64,000 bases of DNA, taken from the NCBI GenBank assembly GCA_913757435.1, contig CAJYDM010000005.1:62001-126000 (forward strand). The letters are read 5' to 3'. Shown in pieces: positions 35,976 to 46,295 of the stretch; the first letter of the stretch is position 1, and every line of letters begins with the position of its first letter. The notes beneath the pieces were generated by a model that made no database searches, was not told the DNA's origin, and saw only the letters and a list, made by a program, of their open reading frames with translations. A program made the position numbers and the translations under genes. The DNA is from Syntrophomonas sp. DTU019. GTDB lineage: Bacteria > Bacillota > Syntrophomonadia > Syntrophomonadales > Syntrophomonadaceae.

Positions 35976-37133
35976 ATGAAAGCTGGCTGGCCGCAGCATA
36001 GTCTGGGAATATATGTTCATATCCCCTTTTGCAGGAAAAAATGCTCTTATTGCGATTTCTATTCTGTAACCGGGCTGGGGCATGCGGAGCTGGAAGCTTA
36101 TACAAACAGGCTATGCAACGAAATTGCAGCCTGCCCAGCCGCATATCGAACTAAGCCAGTCGACAGCGTCTTTTTTGGCGGTGGAACACCCAGCCTGCTA
36201 ACTCCCACCCAGATAAACCGAATGATCCAGACACTGGCATCCTCATTCCATTTGCAGCAGGATGCCGAGATTACCATGGAGGCCAACCCGGCCACAGTCG
36301 ACCTGAATTCCCTGGTCGGCTATCGGCAGGCTGGCATCAATCGCATCTCCTTAGGCGTGCAGAGCCTTCAGGATAGCGAACTGCAAACCCTGGGGCGTTT
36401 GCATTCTGCAAACACGGCGGCAGAAGCCATAACCGCAGCCCGGGCGGCTGGATTCGATAACTTGAGCCTTGATTTAATTTATGGCATCCCCGGGCAGACT
36501 AAGCATAGCTGGATGGAGACCTTGACCGCGGTGGCGGGATACTTGCCCCGCCATATCTCCATTTACCTCTTGCAGCTGGATGATGAGGTTCCCATGGCCC
36601 AGGCTATAGCCCGAGGAGAGCTGGCCCAAACCGAGGAAGAAGAGTGCGAGGCCATGTATTTTACGGCCCTTGATTATATGGGCCATAGAGGCCTTAAGCA
36701 GTATGAAATCTCCAACCTGGCTGAGCCCGGGTACAGTTGTCGTCATAACCTGCGCTACTGGCATTTCGGTGAGTATTTGGGCTTTGGCGCTGCGGCAGTC
36801 AGTCGGCTGGGGAATAGGCGCTGGATGAATAGACCGGACCTGGATGAATATATGTCCGGGGACTGCGGGAATGTGCCAGGGCAGCTCTTGCTGGAGAAAA
36901 TGGATCCCCGCGAACAGGCGGTTGAGGCAGTGATCATGGCCTTGCGCCTGCACGAGGGTGTAAATCTTGCAGATTATAAGAGGCGTTTTGGCATCGACTT
37001 GATGCAAATGTATAAGAGCGAAATAGAAATGTTTATCAGCCAGGGAAAGCTGGAATTGGAACACGGTTGGTTAAGGCTGACGAAAGCGGGCATTATGGTC
37101 TCAAACCAGGTTTTATGCGGGTTTGTTGCGTAG
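35976..37133 (+). CDS. hemW: Heme chaperone HemW (radical SAM)
   Basis: A 385-residue HemN-like radical SAM protein. The cluster motif is CRKKCSYCDF (C-x3-C-x2-C, followed by F), and the GGGTPSLL and SLGVQSLQ motifs are present. HemW proteins insert or carry heme and lack the coproporphyrinogen oxidase activity of true HemN; many are still labelled as oxidases. The gene lies between lepA and hrcA as in Bacillus. ATG 35976 follows GGAG at about 9 nt. Confidence 0.9.
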   Translation: MKAGWPQHSLGIYVHIPFCRKKCSYCDFYSVTGLGHAELEAYTNRLCNEIAACPAAYRTKPVDSVFFGGGTPSLLTPTQINRMIQTLASSFHLQQDAEITMEANPATVDLNSLVGYRQAGINRISLGVQSLQDSELQTLGRLHSANTAAEAITAARAAGFDNLSLDLIYGIPGQTKHSWMETLTAVAGYLPRHISIYLLQLDDEVPMAQAIARGELAQTEEEECEAMYFTALDYMGHRGLKQYEISNLAEPGYSCRHNLRYWHFGEYLGFGAAAVSRLGNRRWMNRPDLDEYMSGDCGNVPGQLLLEKMDPREQAVEAVIMALRLHEGVNLADYKRRFGIDLMQMYKSEIEMFISQGKLELEHGWLRLTKAGIMVSNQVLCGFVA

Positions 37134-37142
37134 ATTCCAGGC

Positions 37143-37172
37143 TTGACAAAGAAGTGGTAGCGATGCTATTTT
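37143..37172 (+). promoter_or_regulatory. Heat-shock operon promoter
   Basis: Consensus TTGACA (37143-37148) and TATTTT (37167-37172) are 18 nt apart, placing the transcript start next to the CIRCE operator. Confidence 0.65.
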
Positions 37173-37186
37173 TTATTAAGTAGGGA

Positions 37187-37213
37187 TTAGCACTCAATGA
37201 GGTCGAGTGCTAA
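37187..37213 (+). promoter_or_regulatory. CIRCE operator
   Basis: A perfect match to the HrcA-binding inverted repeat: TTAGCACTC (37187-37195), 9-nt spacer, GAGTGCTAA (37205-37213). HrcA bound here represses the hrcA-grpE-dnaK-dnaJ operon at normal temperature. Confidence 0.98.
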
Positions 37214-37227
37214 CAGGGGTGATCGAT

Positions 37228-38259
37228 ATGACCTTAGATGAACGCAAAAAGAGGATACTGGAATCAATTATAAAAGACTATGTGGAAACTGCTGAACCGG
37301 TAGGGTCCAGAGCCATCGTCAAAAAACACAACCTGCGCATCAGCGCTGCTACGGTGCGCAATGAGATGGCCGATCTGGAGGATTTGGGGTACTTGGAGCA
37401 GCCCCACACCTCCGCGGGGCGGATTCCATCCGAAAGCGGATTTCGCTACTATGTGGACTGCATGATGGAACGGGAGACCCTGGTGGATGACGAAGTGGAA
37501 CTCCTGCAAAAAATTCTCAAGGACAACCTGCAGGATTGGGACGAAGTTATTCAATCGATTGGCAGTTTTCTGTCCCAGGTCACCCGCTATACCTCATTTA
37601 TCATCGTCCCTACCATCAAATTTGATGAATTCAAGTATATTCAACTGGTGCCGGTGGAGAAGGGCAAAGCCATGGTGATTGTGGTCACCGATACCGGCGT
37701 GTTAATGCATCGCCGCATCGATGTGCCCGAATCAGTGAACAGCCGAGATGTGCAGAGTATCAATGAGGTTTTCAACCGCCTTTTCGCCGGCAAAAAACTG
37801 ACTGAACTGCGCAGGACCGACCTGCAATCCCTCAGGGACGACCTCAAAAAGCGCAAGAAGGCGATCGACAGCATGCTGGAAGCCATCGATAACCTGACCG
37901 AGAATACTGGCGAGGAAAAAGTGGTCATCAGCGGAATTCTCAACATGCTCAATGAGCCGGAATTCAAAGACCTGGAAAAGCTTAAGAAAATACTGACCAT
38001 ACTAGAAGCAGATACTGCGCTAAAGAATCTGCTGCCCGAAGCCAGCGGTGAAGCTGTGGATATTACCATCGGACGGGAGAACCGCCTGGATGAGGCCAAA
38101 GAGATGAGCATCGTTCTAGCCGGATACAAAGTTTTCGGCGAAATCGGCCGGGTAGGCGTGATCGGGCCGGTGCGCATGGAGTACTGGAAGGCCGCAGGCA
38201 CAGTTGAATCGGTGCGCACAATAATAGATGAAGTCTTAAAAAAACATTACCATGGCTAG
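37228..38259 (+). CDS. hrcA: Heat-inducible transcription repressor HrcA
   Basis: A 343-residue repressor with an N-terminal winged helix ([49 protein letters not shown]) and a C-terminal dimerisation domain. It binds CIRCE, found 15 nt upstream, and depends on GroE for activity in Bacillus. ATG 37228 follows AGGGGTG. The open frame begins inside CIRCE at 37207, so that longer start is unlikely. Confidence 0.97.
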   Translation: MTLDERKKRILESIIKDYVETAEPVGSRAIVKKHNLRISAATVRNEMADLEDLGYLEQPHTSAGRIPSESGFRYYVDCMMERETLVDDEVELLQKILKDNLQDWDEVIQSIGSFLSQVTRYTSFIIVPTIKFDEFKYIQLVPVEKGKAMVIVVTDTGVLMHRRIDVPESVNSRDVQSINEVFNRLFAGKKLTELRRTDLQSLRDDLKKRKKAIDSMLEAIDNLTENTGEEKVVISGILNMLNEPEFKDLEKLKKILTILEADTALKNLLPEASGEAVDITIGRENRLDEAKEMSIVLAGYKVFGEIGRVGVIGPVRMEYWKAAGTVESVRTIIDEVLKKHYHG

Positions 38260-38339
38260 TCGCAGCCTTGCCGCCCCGGCGGGAAGAGCCATGCCTGGCC
38301 GCAAACGACAACAATTGATTATACAGAGGTGAAACAAAG

Positions 38340-38903
38340 ATGAAAGCACATGACCCGACAGTCAACCATCAAGAGCAATTGGACGCAGCACAAGAATCCC
38401 AGCAACCAGATCTAAATAATGATGCCCCAGAAGCCGCGACTGTAGCTGCACTGCAGGAGGATTTGCTGGCTGCTCAGGAGGAGAGCAAAAAGAATTACGA
38501 TCTCTACCTCAGGGCGATGGCTGAAATGGAAAACCTGAGGAAACGCAATCAGCGGGAACGGGATGAGTATCTCAAATTCGCACCCTTGCCTTTAATCAAA
38601 CCCCTGCTGACTGTGATTGATGATCTGGATCGGGCTCTGGCCATGGCCAGCCCTGATCAGGATTACGCCAGCCTGCATAAAGGCATTGAAATGGTCTGTC
38701 AGCGGCTGAAAGAGATCATAGCCACTGCCGGAGTGGAGCCAGTGGAGGCTCTGGGACAGAGTTTCGATCCGCAATATCACCAACCCCTGATGGTGGAAGC
38801 AAGTGCCGAACACCCCGATAATACTGTTATCGAAGAATTACAGAAGGGTTATGTCATGCACGGCCGGGTCATCAGGCCCAGTCTGGTCAAGGTCAGTGGA
38901 TAA
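38340..38903 (+). CDS. grpE: Nucleotide exchange factor GrpE
   Basis: Releases ADP from DnaK. The 187 residues have an acidic, coiled-coil N-terminal half and the conserved beta-domain (ALGQSFDPQYHQPLMVE; VIEELQKGYVMHGRVIRPSLVKV). ATG 38340 has GAGGTG upstream. Second gene of the CIRCE-controlled operon. Confidence 0.97.
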   Translation: MKAHDPTVNHQEQLDAAQESQQPDLNNDAPEAATVAALQEDLLAAQEESKKNYDLYLRAMAEMENLRKRNQRERDEYLKFAPLPLIKPLLTVIDDLDRALAMASPDQDYASLHKGIEMVCQRLKEIIATAGVEPVEALGQSFDPQYHQPLMVEASAEHPDNTVIEELQKGYVMHGRVIRPSLVKVSG

Positions 38904-38964
38904 AAGTTGCAGTTATATTCAATGCAAATGCAAATAATAGTTCCAAAATGTGGAGGTGTGTTAG

Positions 38965-40791
38965 ATGGCAAAAGTTGTAGGAATTGACCTGGGCACTACC
39001 AACTCGGCTATAGCAGTCATGGATGGCAGCGAGGCCAAAGTTATCACCAATGCGGAAGGTGAACGCATTACCCCATCGGTGGTGGGCTTCTCCAAGAGTG
39101 GTGAGCGACTGGTGGGTCGGGTCGCCAAACGTCAGGCCATAACCAACCCGGACCGTACGGTGTTGTCAATCAAACGCCGTATGGGCACAGATTACCGGGT
39201 CAAGATCGACGATAAAAGCTATACTCCTCAGGAAATCTCGGCTATGATACTGCAGAAGATGAAAACCGATGCCGAGGCCTACCTGGGCGAAAAAATTACT
39301 CAAGCGGTCATTACGGTGCCGGCCTATTTTACCGACTCCCAGCGTCAGGCTACCAAAGACGCCGGTAAAATCGCGGGCTTGGAAGTGCTGCGGATTATCA
39401 ATGAACCGACTGCAGCCGCACTGGCTTATGGCATGGATAAAGAGAACGCCCAGACCATTCTGGTATTCGATTTGGGCGGCGGCACCTTTGACGTCTCCAT
39501 CCTGGAAATCGGCGACGGAGTCTTTGAGGTCAAAGCGACCAGCGGAAATAACCGCCTGGGCGGCGATGACTTTGACGATAAGATCATCAACTGGCTGATA
39601 GCCGATTTTAAGAAAGAGCAGGGTGTTGACCTGACCAATGATAAAATGGCCATGCACCGCCTCAAAGAAGCGGCGGAAAAAGCCAAGCACGAGCTTTCCA
39701 CCCTGATGAGCACCGATATCAATATTCCTTATATAACCGCCACTCAGGAAGGACCCCTGCATCTGGAGAAAAGCCTCACCCGGGCGCGTTTCAATGACAT
39801 GACCGCTGACCTGGTGGAAAAGACCATGGGACCAACCCGTCAAGCTTTGAAGGATTCGGGGCTTAAACCAGAACAGATTGACCGTGTGATCCTGGTGGGC
39901 GGCTCCACCCGCATCCCGGCAGTCCAGGACGCCATTAAGAACTTTATTGGCAAAGAGCCTTACAAAGGCATCAACCCCGATGAGGTAGTGGCTGTGGGCG
40001 CAGCCATTCAGGCCGGGGTTTTGGCTGGAGATGTCACCGATGTGGTCTTGCTGGACGTGACCCCCTTATCCCTGGGGATCGAGACCCTGGGCGGGGTGTT
40101 CACCAAGATAATCGACCGCAACACCACCATCCCTACTGCCAAGAGCCAGATATTCACCACCGCTGCTGACCAGCAGCCTTCAGTGGATATACATGTGCTG
40201 CAGGGGGAAAGGAAACTGGCCACCAACAATGTTACACTGGGCAGGTTCCAGCTGACTGGCATTCCGCCGGCTCCGCGCGGAGTGCCGCAGATCGAGGTCA
40301 AATTTGATATCGATGTCAACGGCATAGTCAACGTCACCGCCAAGGACCTGGCCACCAACAAAGAACAGAAGATCACCATTACCTCCTCCAGCGGACTGTC
40401 CGAAGAGGAGATCAAGAAAATGATGGAAGATGCCGAACGCCATGCCGCAGAAGACGAAGAACGTTTCAAAGAAATCGAAGCCCGCAACACTGCGGACAGC
40501 ATGATCTACCAGTCGGAAAAAGCCCTGAAGGAGAACGGGGACAAGATCGACGACGCATCCAAACAGTCGATAGAAGCTGCTATAGCCGCGCTAAAAACCA
40601 GCCTGGAGGGCAGCGATGTAGAAGACATCAAAGCCAAGACCGAAGCCCTGACTCAGGCCTTTTACGCGGTGAGCAGCAAACTGTATGAACAGGCCGGGGG
40701 TGAAGCAGGCCAGCAGCAGGGTGGTCAGCCCGGTGGTCCCGGGGAAGATGGTGTGTTCGACGCCGACTACAGCGTGGAGGATGAAAAATAA
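38965..40791 (+). CDS. dnaK: Chaperone protein DnaK (Hsp70)
   Basis: ATP-driven chaperone. The 608 residues hold the actin-like ATPase domain ([16 protein letters not shown], the phosphate-binding [24 protein letters not shown]), the substrate-binding domain and a Gly/Gln-rich C-terminal tail. The length is typical of Gram-positive DnaK, which lacks a segment found in proteobacteria. GGAGGTG precedes ATG 38965. Confidence 0.99.
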   Translation: MAKVVGIDLGTTNSAIAVMDGSEAKVITNAEGERITPSVVGFSKSGERLVGRVAKRQAITNPDRTVLSIKRRMGTDYRVKIDDKSYTPQEISAMILQKMKTDAEAYLGEKITQAVITVPAYFTDSQRQATKDAGKIAGLEVLRIINEPTAAALAYGMDKENAQTILVFDLGGGTFDVSILEIGDGVFEVKATSGNNRLGGDDFDDKIINWLIADFKKEQGVDLTNDKMAMHRLKEAAEKAKHELSTLMSTDINIPYITATQEGPLHLEKSLTRARFNDMTADLVEKTMGPTRQALKDSGLKPEQIDRVILVGGSTRIPAVQDAIKNFIGKEPYKGINPDEVVAVGAAIQAGVLAGDVTDVVLLDVTPLSLGIETLGGVFTKIIDRNTTIPTAKSQIFTTAADQQPSVDIHVLQGERKLATNNVTLGRFQLTGIPPAPRGVPQIEVKFDIDVNGIVNVTAKDLATNKEQKITITSSSGLSEEEIKKMMEDAERHAAEDEERFKEIEARNTADSMIYQSEKALKENGDKIDDASKQSIEAAIAALKTSLEGSDVEDIKAKTEALTQAFYAVSSKLYEQAGGEAGQQQGGQPGGPGEDGVFDADYSVEDEK

Positions 40792-40956
40792 CCTCCTGCA
40801 CATATGTTATAGAAAAAGCTATTTACATCGTATAATATATAGATGGTTGCCTCGGGCCTTGTCGGCTGAGGCTTATAAACCGAACAAACAGGCCTGAGCG
40901 ACCCGGAAGCCCCATGGTTTTCGGGCGCAGCCTATTATCCTGGAAGGTGGATTCAT

Positions 40957-42090
40957 ATGCCCGCAAAAAGAGATTATTATGAGCTGCTGGGGGTCAGTCG
41001 CAATGCCACTCCGGAAGAGATTAAGAAAGCCTATCGCCAGCTGGCTCGCAAATACCATCCTGATGTGAATAAGGATGATCCTGAGGCTGGCGAGAAGTTC
41101 AAGGAGTTCACCGAAGCCTATGCGGTTCTGAGTGATGCGCAGAAGCGGGCTGCCTACGATCAGTACGGGCATGCCGCCTTTGAACCCGGACAGGGCGGAG
41201 GCTTCGGCGGGTTCGATTTCGATATTAGTGACTTCGGCTTCGGAGATTTATTCGATGTCATCTTCGGAGGCAGCGCCAGTGGACGCAGCCGCAGGAGCGG
41301 TCCGCGGCGGGGCGCAGACCGTGAAATGCGCGTGGATATAAACTTTGAAGATGCCTTGTTCGGCATAGAGCGTGATCTGGAACTATCCAGAGTCGAAACC
41401 TGCACAAAATGCGAAGGCAGCGGAGCCGAACCGGGCACTTCCACCAAGACCTGCTCAGCCTGTAATGGCAGCGGGCAGATGCGCAACGTACAGAACACCC
41501 CGTTTGGGCGTTTTGAAACCGTCCGGCCTTGCAATCAATGCCGCGGTGAGGGCAAGATCATTGAGAAAGCTTGCACCCGCTGTCGTGGCACCGGGCAGGA
41601 ACGGAAAATCCGCAAAATAAATGTGCGTATCCCGGCTGGGGTCGATAGCGGTTCCCGGATGCGCATCTCGGGCGAAGGCGAGGTGGGCAGCAATGGCGGC
41701 CCTCCTGGAGATCTGTACATCTTGATAGCGGTTAAACCACATCCTCGCTTCAGGCGCGAGGGCTATAATCTCATCACCACGCTGGAGATCAATTTCGTGC
41801 AGGCGGCTTTAGGAGCCGATATCACCATAGACCTTCCCGGAGGAGCAATCCATAACCTGCACATACCGGAAGGCACTCAGCCGGGAACTGTACTGACTGC
41901 CAAAGGCAAAGGAGTGGCGCACATTCAGGGGCATCGCATCGGGGACCTCAAGGTCAATGTCGAGGTGCGCATCCCCACCCGCATCAGCAAGAAACAGCGT
42001 GAACTGTTAGAGGCCTTCTACGAAGGCGGCGAAGAGCAGAAGCCCGGACGCAAAGGCATATTCGACAAGTTTAAAGATGCTATTGGCTAG
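40957..42090 (+). CDS. dnaJ: Chaperone protein DnaJ (Hsp40)
   Basis: Stimulates DnaK ATPase and delivers substrates. The 377 residues carry the J domain with HPD (KYHPDVNKD), a Gly/Phe-rich linker, four CxxCxGxG zinc repeats ([32 protein letters not shown]) and the C-terminal peptide-binding domain. ATG follows GGAAGGTGG. The 165-nt gap before it contains a TATAAT and two hairpins, so a secondary promoter is possible. Confidence 0.98.
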   Translation: MPAKRDYYELLGVSRNATPEEIKKAYRQLARKYHPDVNKDDPEAGEKFKEFTEAYAVLSDAQKRAAYDQYGHAAFEPGQGGGFGGFDFDISDFGFGDLFDVIFGGSASGRSRRSGPRRGADREMRVDINFEDALFGIERDLELSRVETCTKCEGSGAEPGTSTKTCSACNGSGQMRNVQNTPFGRFETVRPCNQCRGEGKIIEKACTRCRGTGQERKIRKINVRIPAGVDSGSRMRISGEGEVGSNGGPPGDLYILIAVKPHPRFRREGYNLITTLEINFVQAALGADITIDLPGGAIHNLHIPEGTQPGTVLTAKGKGVAHIQGHRIGDLKVNVEVRIPTRISKKQRELLEAFYEGGEEQKPGRKGIFDKFKDAIG

Positions 42091-42103
42091 GAGTGCTTAG
42101 GCT

Positions 42104-43024
42104 TTGAAATGGATAGAGATCAATGTATTGATTGCCGGCCCGGGTGTTGAACCCGCGGCCGCATTGTTTCACCGACTGGGGAGCGGTGGGGTGATGATAG
42201 AAGACCCGCAGCTGGCAAATACTTTTGCGGAACCGGTGGATGAAGATAAGGCTCCCCGCTGCGATTTCAGCGGTCTCGGACCTTACCGTATAAAAGCCTA
42301 TATTCATGCCGAGCGGGAATTGCAGGAGCAGATCTCAGCTGGCCTGGATGAGGTGCAGAGCCTTTGCGGATGCAGCTATGAGGTCCAGTATAACGAGGTT
42401 GAGGATAAAGATTGGGAGGACAGTTGGAAGCAGTATTACCACACCTTCAAAGTGGGACAGCGACTGCTTATAAAACCCTCCTGGGAGCCGTGGCCTGCCA
42501 AGGAAGAAGATGTGGTGATCGAAATCGATCCGGGTATGGCGTTTGGAACCGGCAGCCATGCCTCTACCCGCTTCTGCCTGTTGCTCATTGAAAAGTATCT
42601 TCGTGGCGGGGAACGGGTTATCGATGCCGGATGCGGTTCAGGGATTCTCTCCCTGGCGGCGGCTAAACTGGGCGCGGCCGAGGTGCTAGCCATAGATCTG
42701 GATAGTGTAGCGGTAAAAGTGGCCGCAGAGAACGTTGAGTTGAATGGGTTGGCTGATAGGATCAAGGTATATGCGGGAGACATTTACACCGATATTGGTT
42801 GTGAGCAAGCTGACCTCATTATGGCCAACCTGACCGCTGACATCATTCTGCCCTGGCTGCCCGCGGCGGCAGCGGCGCTTAACCGGTCGGGATGGTTATT
42901 CGCCTCCGGCATCCAGGATAGACGCTGGCCGGAAATGAGACAGGCTATGGAACAGGTTGGTTTGGTCATCGAAGAGGTGCTTTTCGACGCAGATTGGGTC
43001 GGAGTGGCGGCGCGACGAAGCTGA
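42104..43024 (+). CDS. prmA: Ribosomal protein L11 methyltransferase
   Basis: Methylates L11. The 306-residue class I methyltransferase shows the SAM motif VIDAGCGSGILSLAAAKLGA, IDPGMAFGTGSHAST and NLTADIILPW. TTG start 42104 follows AGGAG at 10 nt. Located 13 nt after dnaJ, it forms the start of the translation-linked tail of the heat-shock operon, as in Bacillus. Confidence 0.96.
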   Translation: MKWIEINVLIAGPGVEPAAALFHRLGSGGVMIEDPQLANTFAEPVDEDKAPRCDFSGLGPYRIKAYIHAERELQEQISAGLDEVQSLCGCSYEVQYNEVEDKDWEDSWKQYYHTFKVGQRLLIKPSWEPWPAKEEDVVIEIDPGMAFGTGSHASTRFCLLLIEKYLRGGERVIDAGCGSGILSLAAAKLGAAEVLAIDLDSVAVKVAAENVELNGLADRIKVYAGDIYTDIGCEQADLIMANLTADIILPWLPAAAAALNRSGWLFASGIQDRRWPEMRQAMEQVGLVIEEVLFDADWVGVAARRS

Positions 43025-43057
43025 GCCGTCAATTCACTGAGAAAAGAGGGGTGTTTG

Positions 43058-43804
43058 ATGCACCGCTTTTTTATTGCTCCACAAGACATAGACGGGCATC
43101 AGGCTCTGCTCGATGAGAACGAGTCCCGCCATGCCCTGCAGGTGATGCGGCTTAAAGCCGGTCAGGAGGTGGTCCTGTTCGATGGGCAGGGCCGGTCCTA
43201 CCAGGCTATGCTGGAAGGCACACAAGGCCGCCGGGTGCAGGCCTTGCTGCTGCAAGTCCTGGAAGACACTCCCGCAGCGGCGATTGATATTCATCTGGTT
43301 CAGGGTCTGCCTAAAGGCGATAAATTGGATACCATAATACAGAAAGCGGTAGAGCTGGGGGTGCACTCGCTATACCCCCTGCAATGCAAACGCAGCGTAG
43401 CCCAGTTGAAAGCGAGCCTGCTGGACAAGAAGATGCAGCGCTGGGATGCTATCGTCCGAGACGCCTGTAAACAATCCGGGCGCAACCGATTGCTGCATGT
43501 TCAGCCAGTCCGTGATGTAACTCAGGTATTGCAATTTATGCAAGCTGCTCCTGGTATAGTGCTGTATGAAAAAGAAAAGCAGGCAGGCTATAGAGAACTC
43601 CTGCATAGACTGATCCCGGGGTGTATAAACCGGGAACTCTATATAATGGTAGGACCCGAAGGTGGTTGGGATGACAGCGAGATTGATGAACTGACCGCTG
43701 CGGGAGTCTTAACCGCTTCCCTGGGCCGGGGCATTCTGCGCACCGAGACGGCCGCAGTAGTAGCCGCTGCGCTGGCCCTGTATGAGGCGGGAGAACTGGG
43801 ATGA
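43058..43804 (+). CDS. rsmE: 16S rRNA m3U1498 methyltransferase
   Basis: A 248-residue SPOUT-family enzyme that methylates U1498 of 16S rRNA. An N-terminal PUA-like domain is followed by the knot region: IVGPEGGW-type sequence (MVGPEGGWDDSE) and LGRGILRTETAAVVAAAL. ATG 43058 follows AGAGGGG at 6 nt; a TTG just before it is in frame but less likely. Confidence 0.96.
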   Translation: MHRFFIAPQDIDGHQALLDENESRHALQVMRLKAGQEVVLFDGQGRSYQAMLEGTQGRRVQALLLQVLEDTPAAAIDIHLVQGLPKGDKLDTIIQKAVELGVHSLYPLQCKRSVAQLKASLLDKKMQRWDAIVRDACKQSGRNRLLHVQPVRDVTQVLQFMQAAPGIVLYEKEKQAGYRELLHRLIPGCINRELYIMVGPEGGWDDSEIDELTAAGVLTASLGRGILRTETAAVVAAALALYEAGELG

Positions 43805-43821
43805 TCGAATAAGGAGGAGCC

Positions 43822-45105
43822 ATGGTCAAGAAGGCTGCCTTTTACACCTTGGGCTGCAAGGTCAATCAAGTTGATACAGAAGAAATCAAGGAAGACTTCC
43901 TGAGACGGGGCTATCAGGAGGTCGGTTTCAATGAGGTCGCCGACGTCTATGTTATCAATACCTGCACCGTGACCCATGTAAGTGACAAAAAAGCCCGGGC
44001 TGTTATTCGCCGGGCTTCGCGCCGCAATCCTCTAGCCACCATTGTGGTGACCGGCTGCCTGGCTCAGGCTGCTCCGCAACAGATCGAGGCCATTCCCGGT
44101 GTATCACTGGTGGTAGACAACCGATCAAAAAATAGCATACCGCAATTGATCGAGGGCAGCATATCTAAGGCAGACGCTGCCAATAATGAAACTATCCAAC
44201 CGGTACTTTATAGCCACCGCCATGAACGCACCCGGGCTTTTATAAAAATACAGGACGGATGCCACAGTTTTTGCTCTTACTGCATTGTACCGTATACCCG
44301 CGGAGCGGTGCGCAGCAAAAAGCCGGAGCATGTTAAGGATGAGTTGGGCCGCCTGGTGGAATTGGGTTACCGGGAAATAGTCCTAACCGGCATACACAGC
44401 GGGCTATACGGTTATGATCTGAGGGACATCGACCTGGCGGGGCTGTTGAAATATCTGCTGCAACAGGTCAGGGGCGACTACCGTCTCCGGCTCAGCTCTA
44501 TAGAGCCTTTGGAGGTGACTCCGGTGCTTCTAGAACTTGCTGCCAGCCATGACCGTATCTGCAGGCATTTCCATATTCCTCTGCAGAGCGGCAGCAACGC
44601 CGTGCTTAAGGCAATGAACCGGCGCTATGATCGGGATTATTATGGTGAGTTGATACTGGACATAAGCAGGCGGATCCCCGGCGTGGGCTTAAGCGCCGAT
44701 GTGATGGTGGGTTTCCCCGGAGAGCGGGATGCCGATTTCCAGGATACTTACGATCTTCTTAAACAACTGCCTATGCTTGATCTGCATGTATTTAAGTATT
44801 CCCGGCGAGACGGCACTCCGGCGGCACTTATGCCCGGACAGGTGGCGGAGGAGATAAAACAGCAGCGCAGTCAGGTTTTACTGGAACTGGCCATCAGCAA
44901 GCGCGCAGAAGCTGTGCAAAAACAACAGGGTCAGGTGATAGAGGTGCTGGTGGAGCAGCAAGCCGGGTCGCATACCTACAGCGGGTTGAGCGACAACTAT
45001 ATCACTGTGAAATGGGAAAGCCCCGAAGATCTGCGCGGGGAATTGGTCCCGGTTCGCATCAGCGGACAGGAACAGGGCGTTGCTCTAGGCAGCCTGCAGC
45101 CATGA
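43822..45105 (+). CDS. mtaB: tRNA t6A37 methylthiotransferase MtaB
   Basis: Converts t6A to ms2t6A at position 37 of ANN-decoding tRNAs. The 427 residues comprise the N-terminal MTTase domain with three cysteines (TLGCKVNQVDTE, NTCTVT, GCLAQ), the radical SAM domain (CHSFCSYC) and a C-terminal TRAM domain. AAGGAGGAG precedes ATG 43822. End of the dnaJ-prmA-rsmE-mtaB run, as in Bacillus. Confidence 0.96.
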   Translation: MVKKAAFYTLGCKVNQVDTEEIKEDFLRRGYQEVGFNEVADVYVINTCTVTHVSDKKARAVIRRASRRNPLATIVVTGCLAQAAPQQIEAIPGVSLVVDNRSKNSIPQLIEGSISKADAANNETIQPVLYSHRHERTRAFIKIQDGCHSFCSYCIVPYTRGAVRSKKPEHVKDELGRLVELGYREIVLTGIHSGLYGYDLRDIDLAGLLKYLLQQVRGDYRLRLSSIEPLEVTPVLLELAASHDRICRHFHIPLQSGSNAVLKAMNRRYDRDYYGELILDISRRIPGVGLSADVMVGFPGERDADFQDTYDLLKQLPMLDLHVFKYSRRDGTPAALMPGQVAEEIKQQRSQVLLELAISKRAEAVQKQQGQVIEVLVEQQAGSHTYSGLSDNYITVKWESPEDLRGELVPVRISGQEQGVALGSLQP

Positions 45106-45255
45106 GGTTTAAAAAAGTACTGCTTGATGAATAATATGGATAAATCGGGGAAATAAGAAAAGAGGTTTTAATTTAGCCCGATAATCTGGTAAAATGAATT
45201 CGTACACCATAAGCTCAAAAGCAGGTTGCTTCGAGGTTAGAGGGGGTGAAAAGAA

Positions 45256-45606
45256 GTGAGTGCTGCGGATTGTATATTCTGTAAGATCGCGGCTCAGGAG
45301 ATTCCAGCTAAAATAGTATACCAGGATGATGAGCTGATCGCCATTGAAGATATCAACCCTGCGGCGCCGATTCACATCCTGCTTATACCCCGCAAGCATA
45401 TTCCGTCTCTTGACCAAGCAGGCCTGGAAGATGCCAGCCTACTAGGCCATTTACAGCTTACAGCAGCCAGGATTGCCAATGAACAGGGTATTGCCACGAG
45501 AGGTTACCGCCTGGTCAACAATTGCGGAGAATGGGGCGGACAGCTGGTTATGCATGTTCACTACCATTTGCTCGGCGGCCGGGACCTCAAATGGCCTCCA
45601 GGCTAA
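45256..45606 (+). CDS. HIT family (HinT-like) nucleotide hydrolase
   Basis: A 116-residue histidine-triad protein. H100, H102 and H104 form the active-site motif HVHYHLLGG, and CIFCKI at the N-terminus may bind zinc. HinT proteins hydrolyse adenosine phosphoramidates. GTG start 45256 has GGGGGTG upstream. The rpsU gene follows 76 nt later, an arrangement common in Firmicutes. Confidence 0.95.
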   Translation: MSAADCIFCKIAAQEIPAKIVYQDDELIAIEDINPAAPIHILLIPRKHIPSLDQAGLEDASLLGHLQLTAARIANEQGIATRGYRLVNNCGEWGGQLVMHVHYHLLGGRDLKWPPG

Positions 45607-45682
45607 TCTTGACGGGGAAGCTCGGGAATAGTAAAATAGAATGGCATTTATTTCAGCCCAGTCGGATGAGGGGAGGGAAACA

Positions 45683-45859
45683 ATGAGCGAAGTTAAAGTA
45701 GGAAAGAATGAATCGCTTGATTCTGCGCTTAAAAGATTTAAACGTTCCTGTCAGAAATCAGGCGTCATGCAAGATATTAGAAAACACGAACACTATGAAA
45801 AACCTAGTATAAGGAAAAAGAAAAAATCTGAAGCTGCACGCAAGAAAAAGAAATACTAG
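45683..45859 (+). CDS. rpsU: 30S ribosomal protein S21
   Basis: 58-residue S21, strongly basic C-terminus ([15 protein letters not shown]), with the conserved [23 protein letters not shown] 45683 follows GGGAGGG; an in-frame ATG at 45641 would add a non-conserved extension. S21 assists initiation by binding near the anti-Shine-Dalgarno region. Confidence 0.97.
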   Translation: MSEVKVGKNESLDSALKRFKRSCQKSGVMQDIRKHEHYEKPSIRKKKKSEAARKKKKY

Positions 45860-46000
45860 AGCGGCATCCTTAGACTAGAGAGGCATGTGGCAGCTTAAAG
45901 GAGGAGAGTCGAGAACCGGAACCAAACCGGAACCGCTCAAAGCGATAACCTTTTCAAGACCCAACCAAGATGTTGCATGCCATGCTTCAATAAACCGACA

Positions 46001-46040
46001 AAAGTCTGGTAAACTCTTAGTTGCCAGACTTTTATTTATA
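46001..46040 (+). terminator. Terminator downstream of rpsU
   Basis: AAAGTCTGG (46001-46009) pairs with CCAGACTTT (46024-46032), followed by a T-rich tail TTATTTATA. Confidence 0.8.
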
Positions 46041-46066
46041 TAAGACTTGGTAAGGAGGTTATGATC

Positions 46067-46180
46067 TTGACGTTTTTAAAAAAAGGCGCCCGCAGCAAAC
46101 AACGGATTTGGCTGTCAGTCGTCGTAGGTTTGGTGATAGTCTCCTTTATGGTAAGCATACTTGCGTTTCAATTCTACTAA
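46067..46180 (+). CDS. 37-residue single-pass membrane protein
   Basis: A tiny gene with AAGGAGG 8 nt before TTG 46067. The product has a basic N-terminus (TFLKKGARSKQR) and one long transmembrane helix (IWLSVVVGLVIVSFMVSILA) ending FQFY. An in-frame ATG at 46061 is only 2 nt from the binding site, so TTG is preferred. I do not recognise a family; DUF4044-type small proteins are similar in layout. The gene stands between the rpsU terminator and the reductase leader. Confidence 0.55.
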   Translation: MTFLKKGARSKQRIWLSVVVGLVIVSFMVSILAFQFY

Positions 46181-46241
46181 GCCGTGTACTCTGCTAGTCG
46201 CAGTGTATATCTAAATAGGAGATAAGAGATAGTTTGTAGAA

Positions 46242-46283
46242 AAGGAGGTGAAGCACCTGGACTGAAGGTTTTTGTGAACCTTC
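46242..46283 (+). other. Structured leader upstream of CoA-disulfide reductase gene
   Basis: A strong AAGGAGG (46242-46248) lies 47 nt before the start codon and has no open frame of its own. AGGTG-AAG-CACCT (46246-46258) overlaps it, and a second hairpin GAAGGTT/AACCTTC (46264-46283) follows. The function is unknown. Confidence 0.35.
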
Positions 46284-46295
46284 TGCCGGGTCGGT

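Noticed and set aside
40792-40956. Separate riboswitch before dnaJ
   Set aside because: A TATAAT and two hairpins are present but match no leader that I recognise; a second promoter is the most I would infer, and the -35 is poor.
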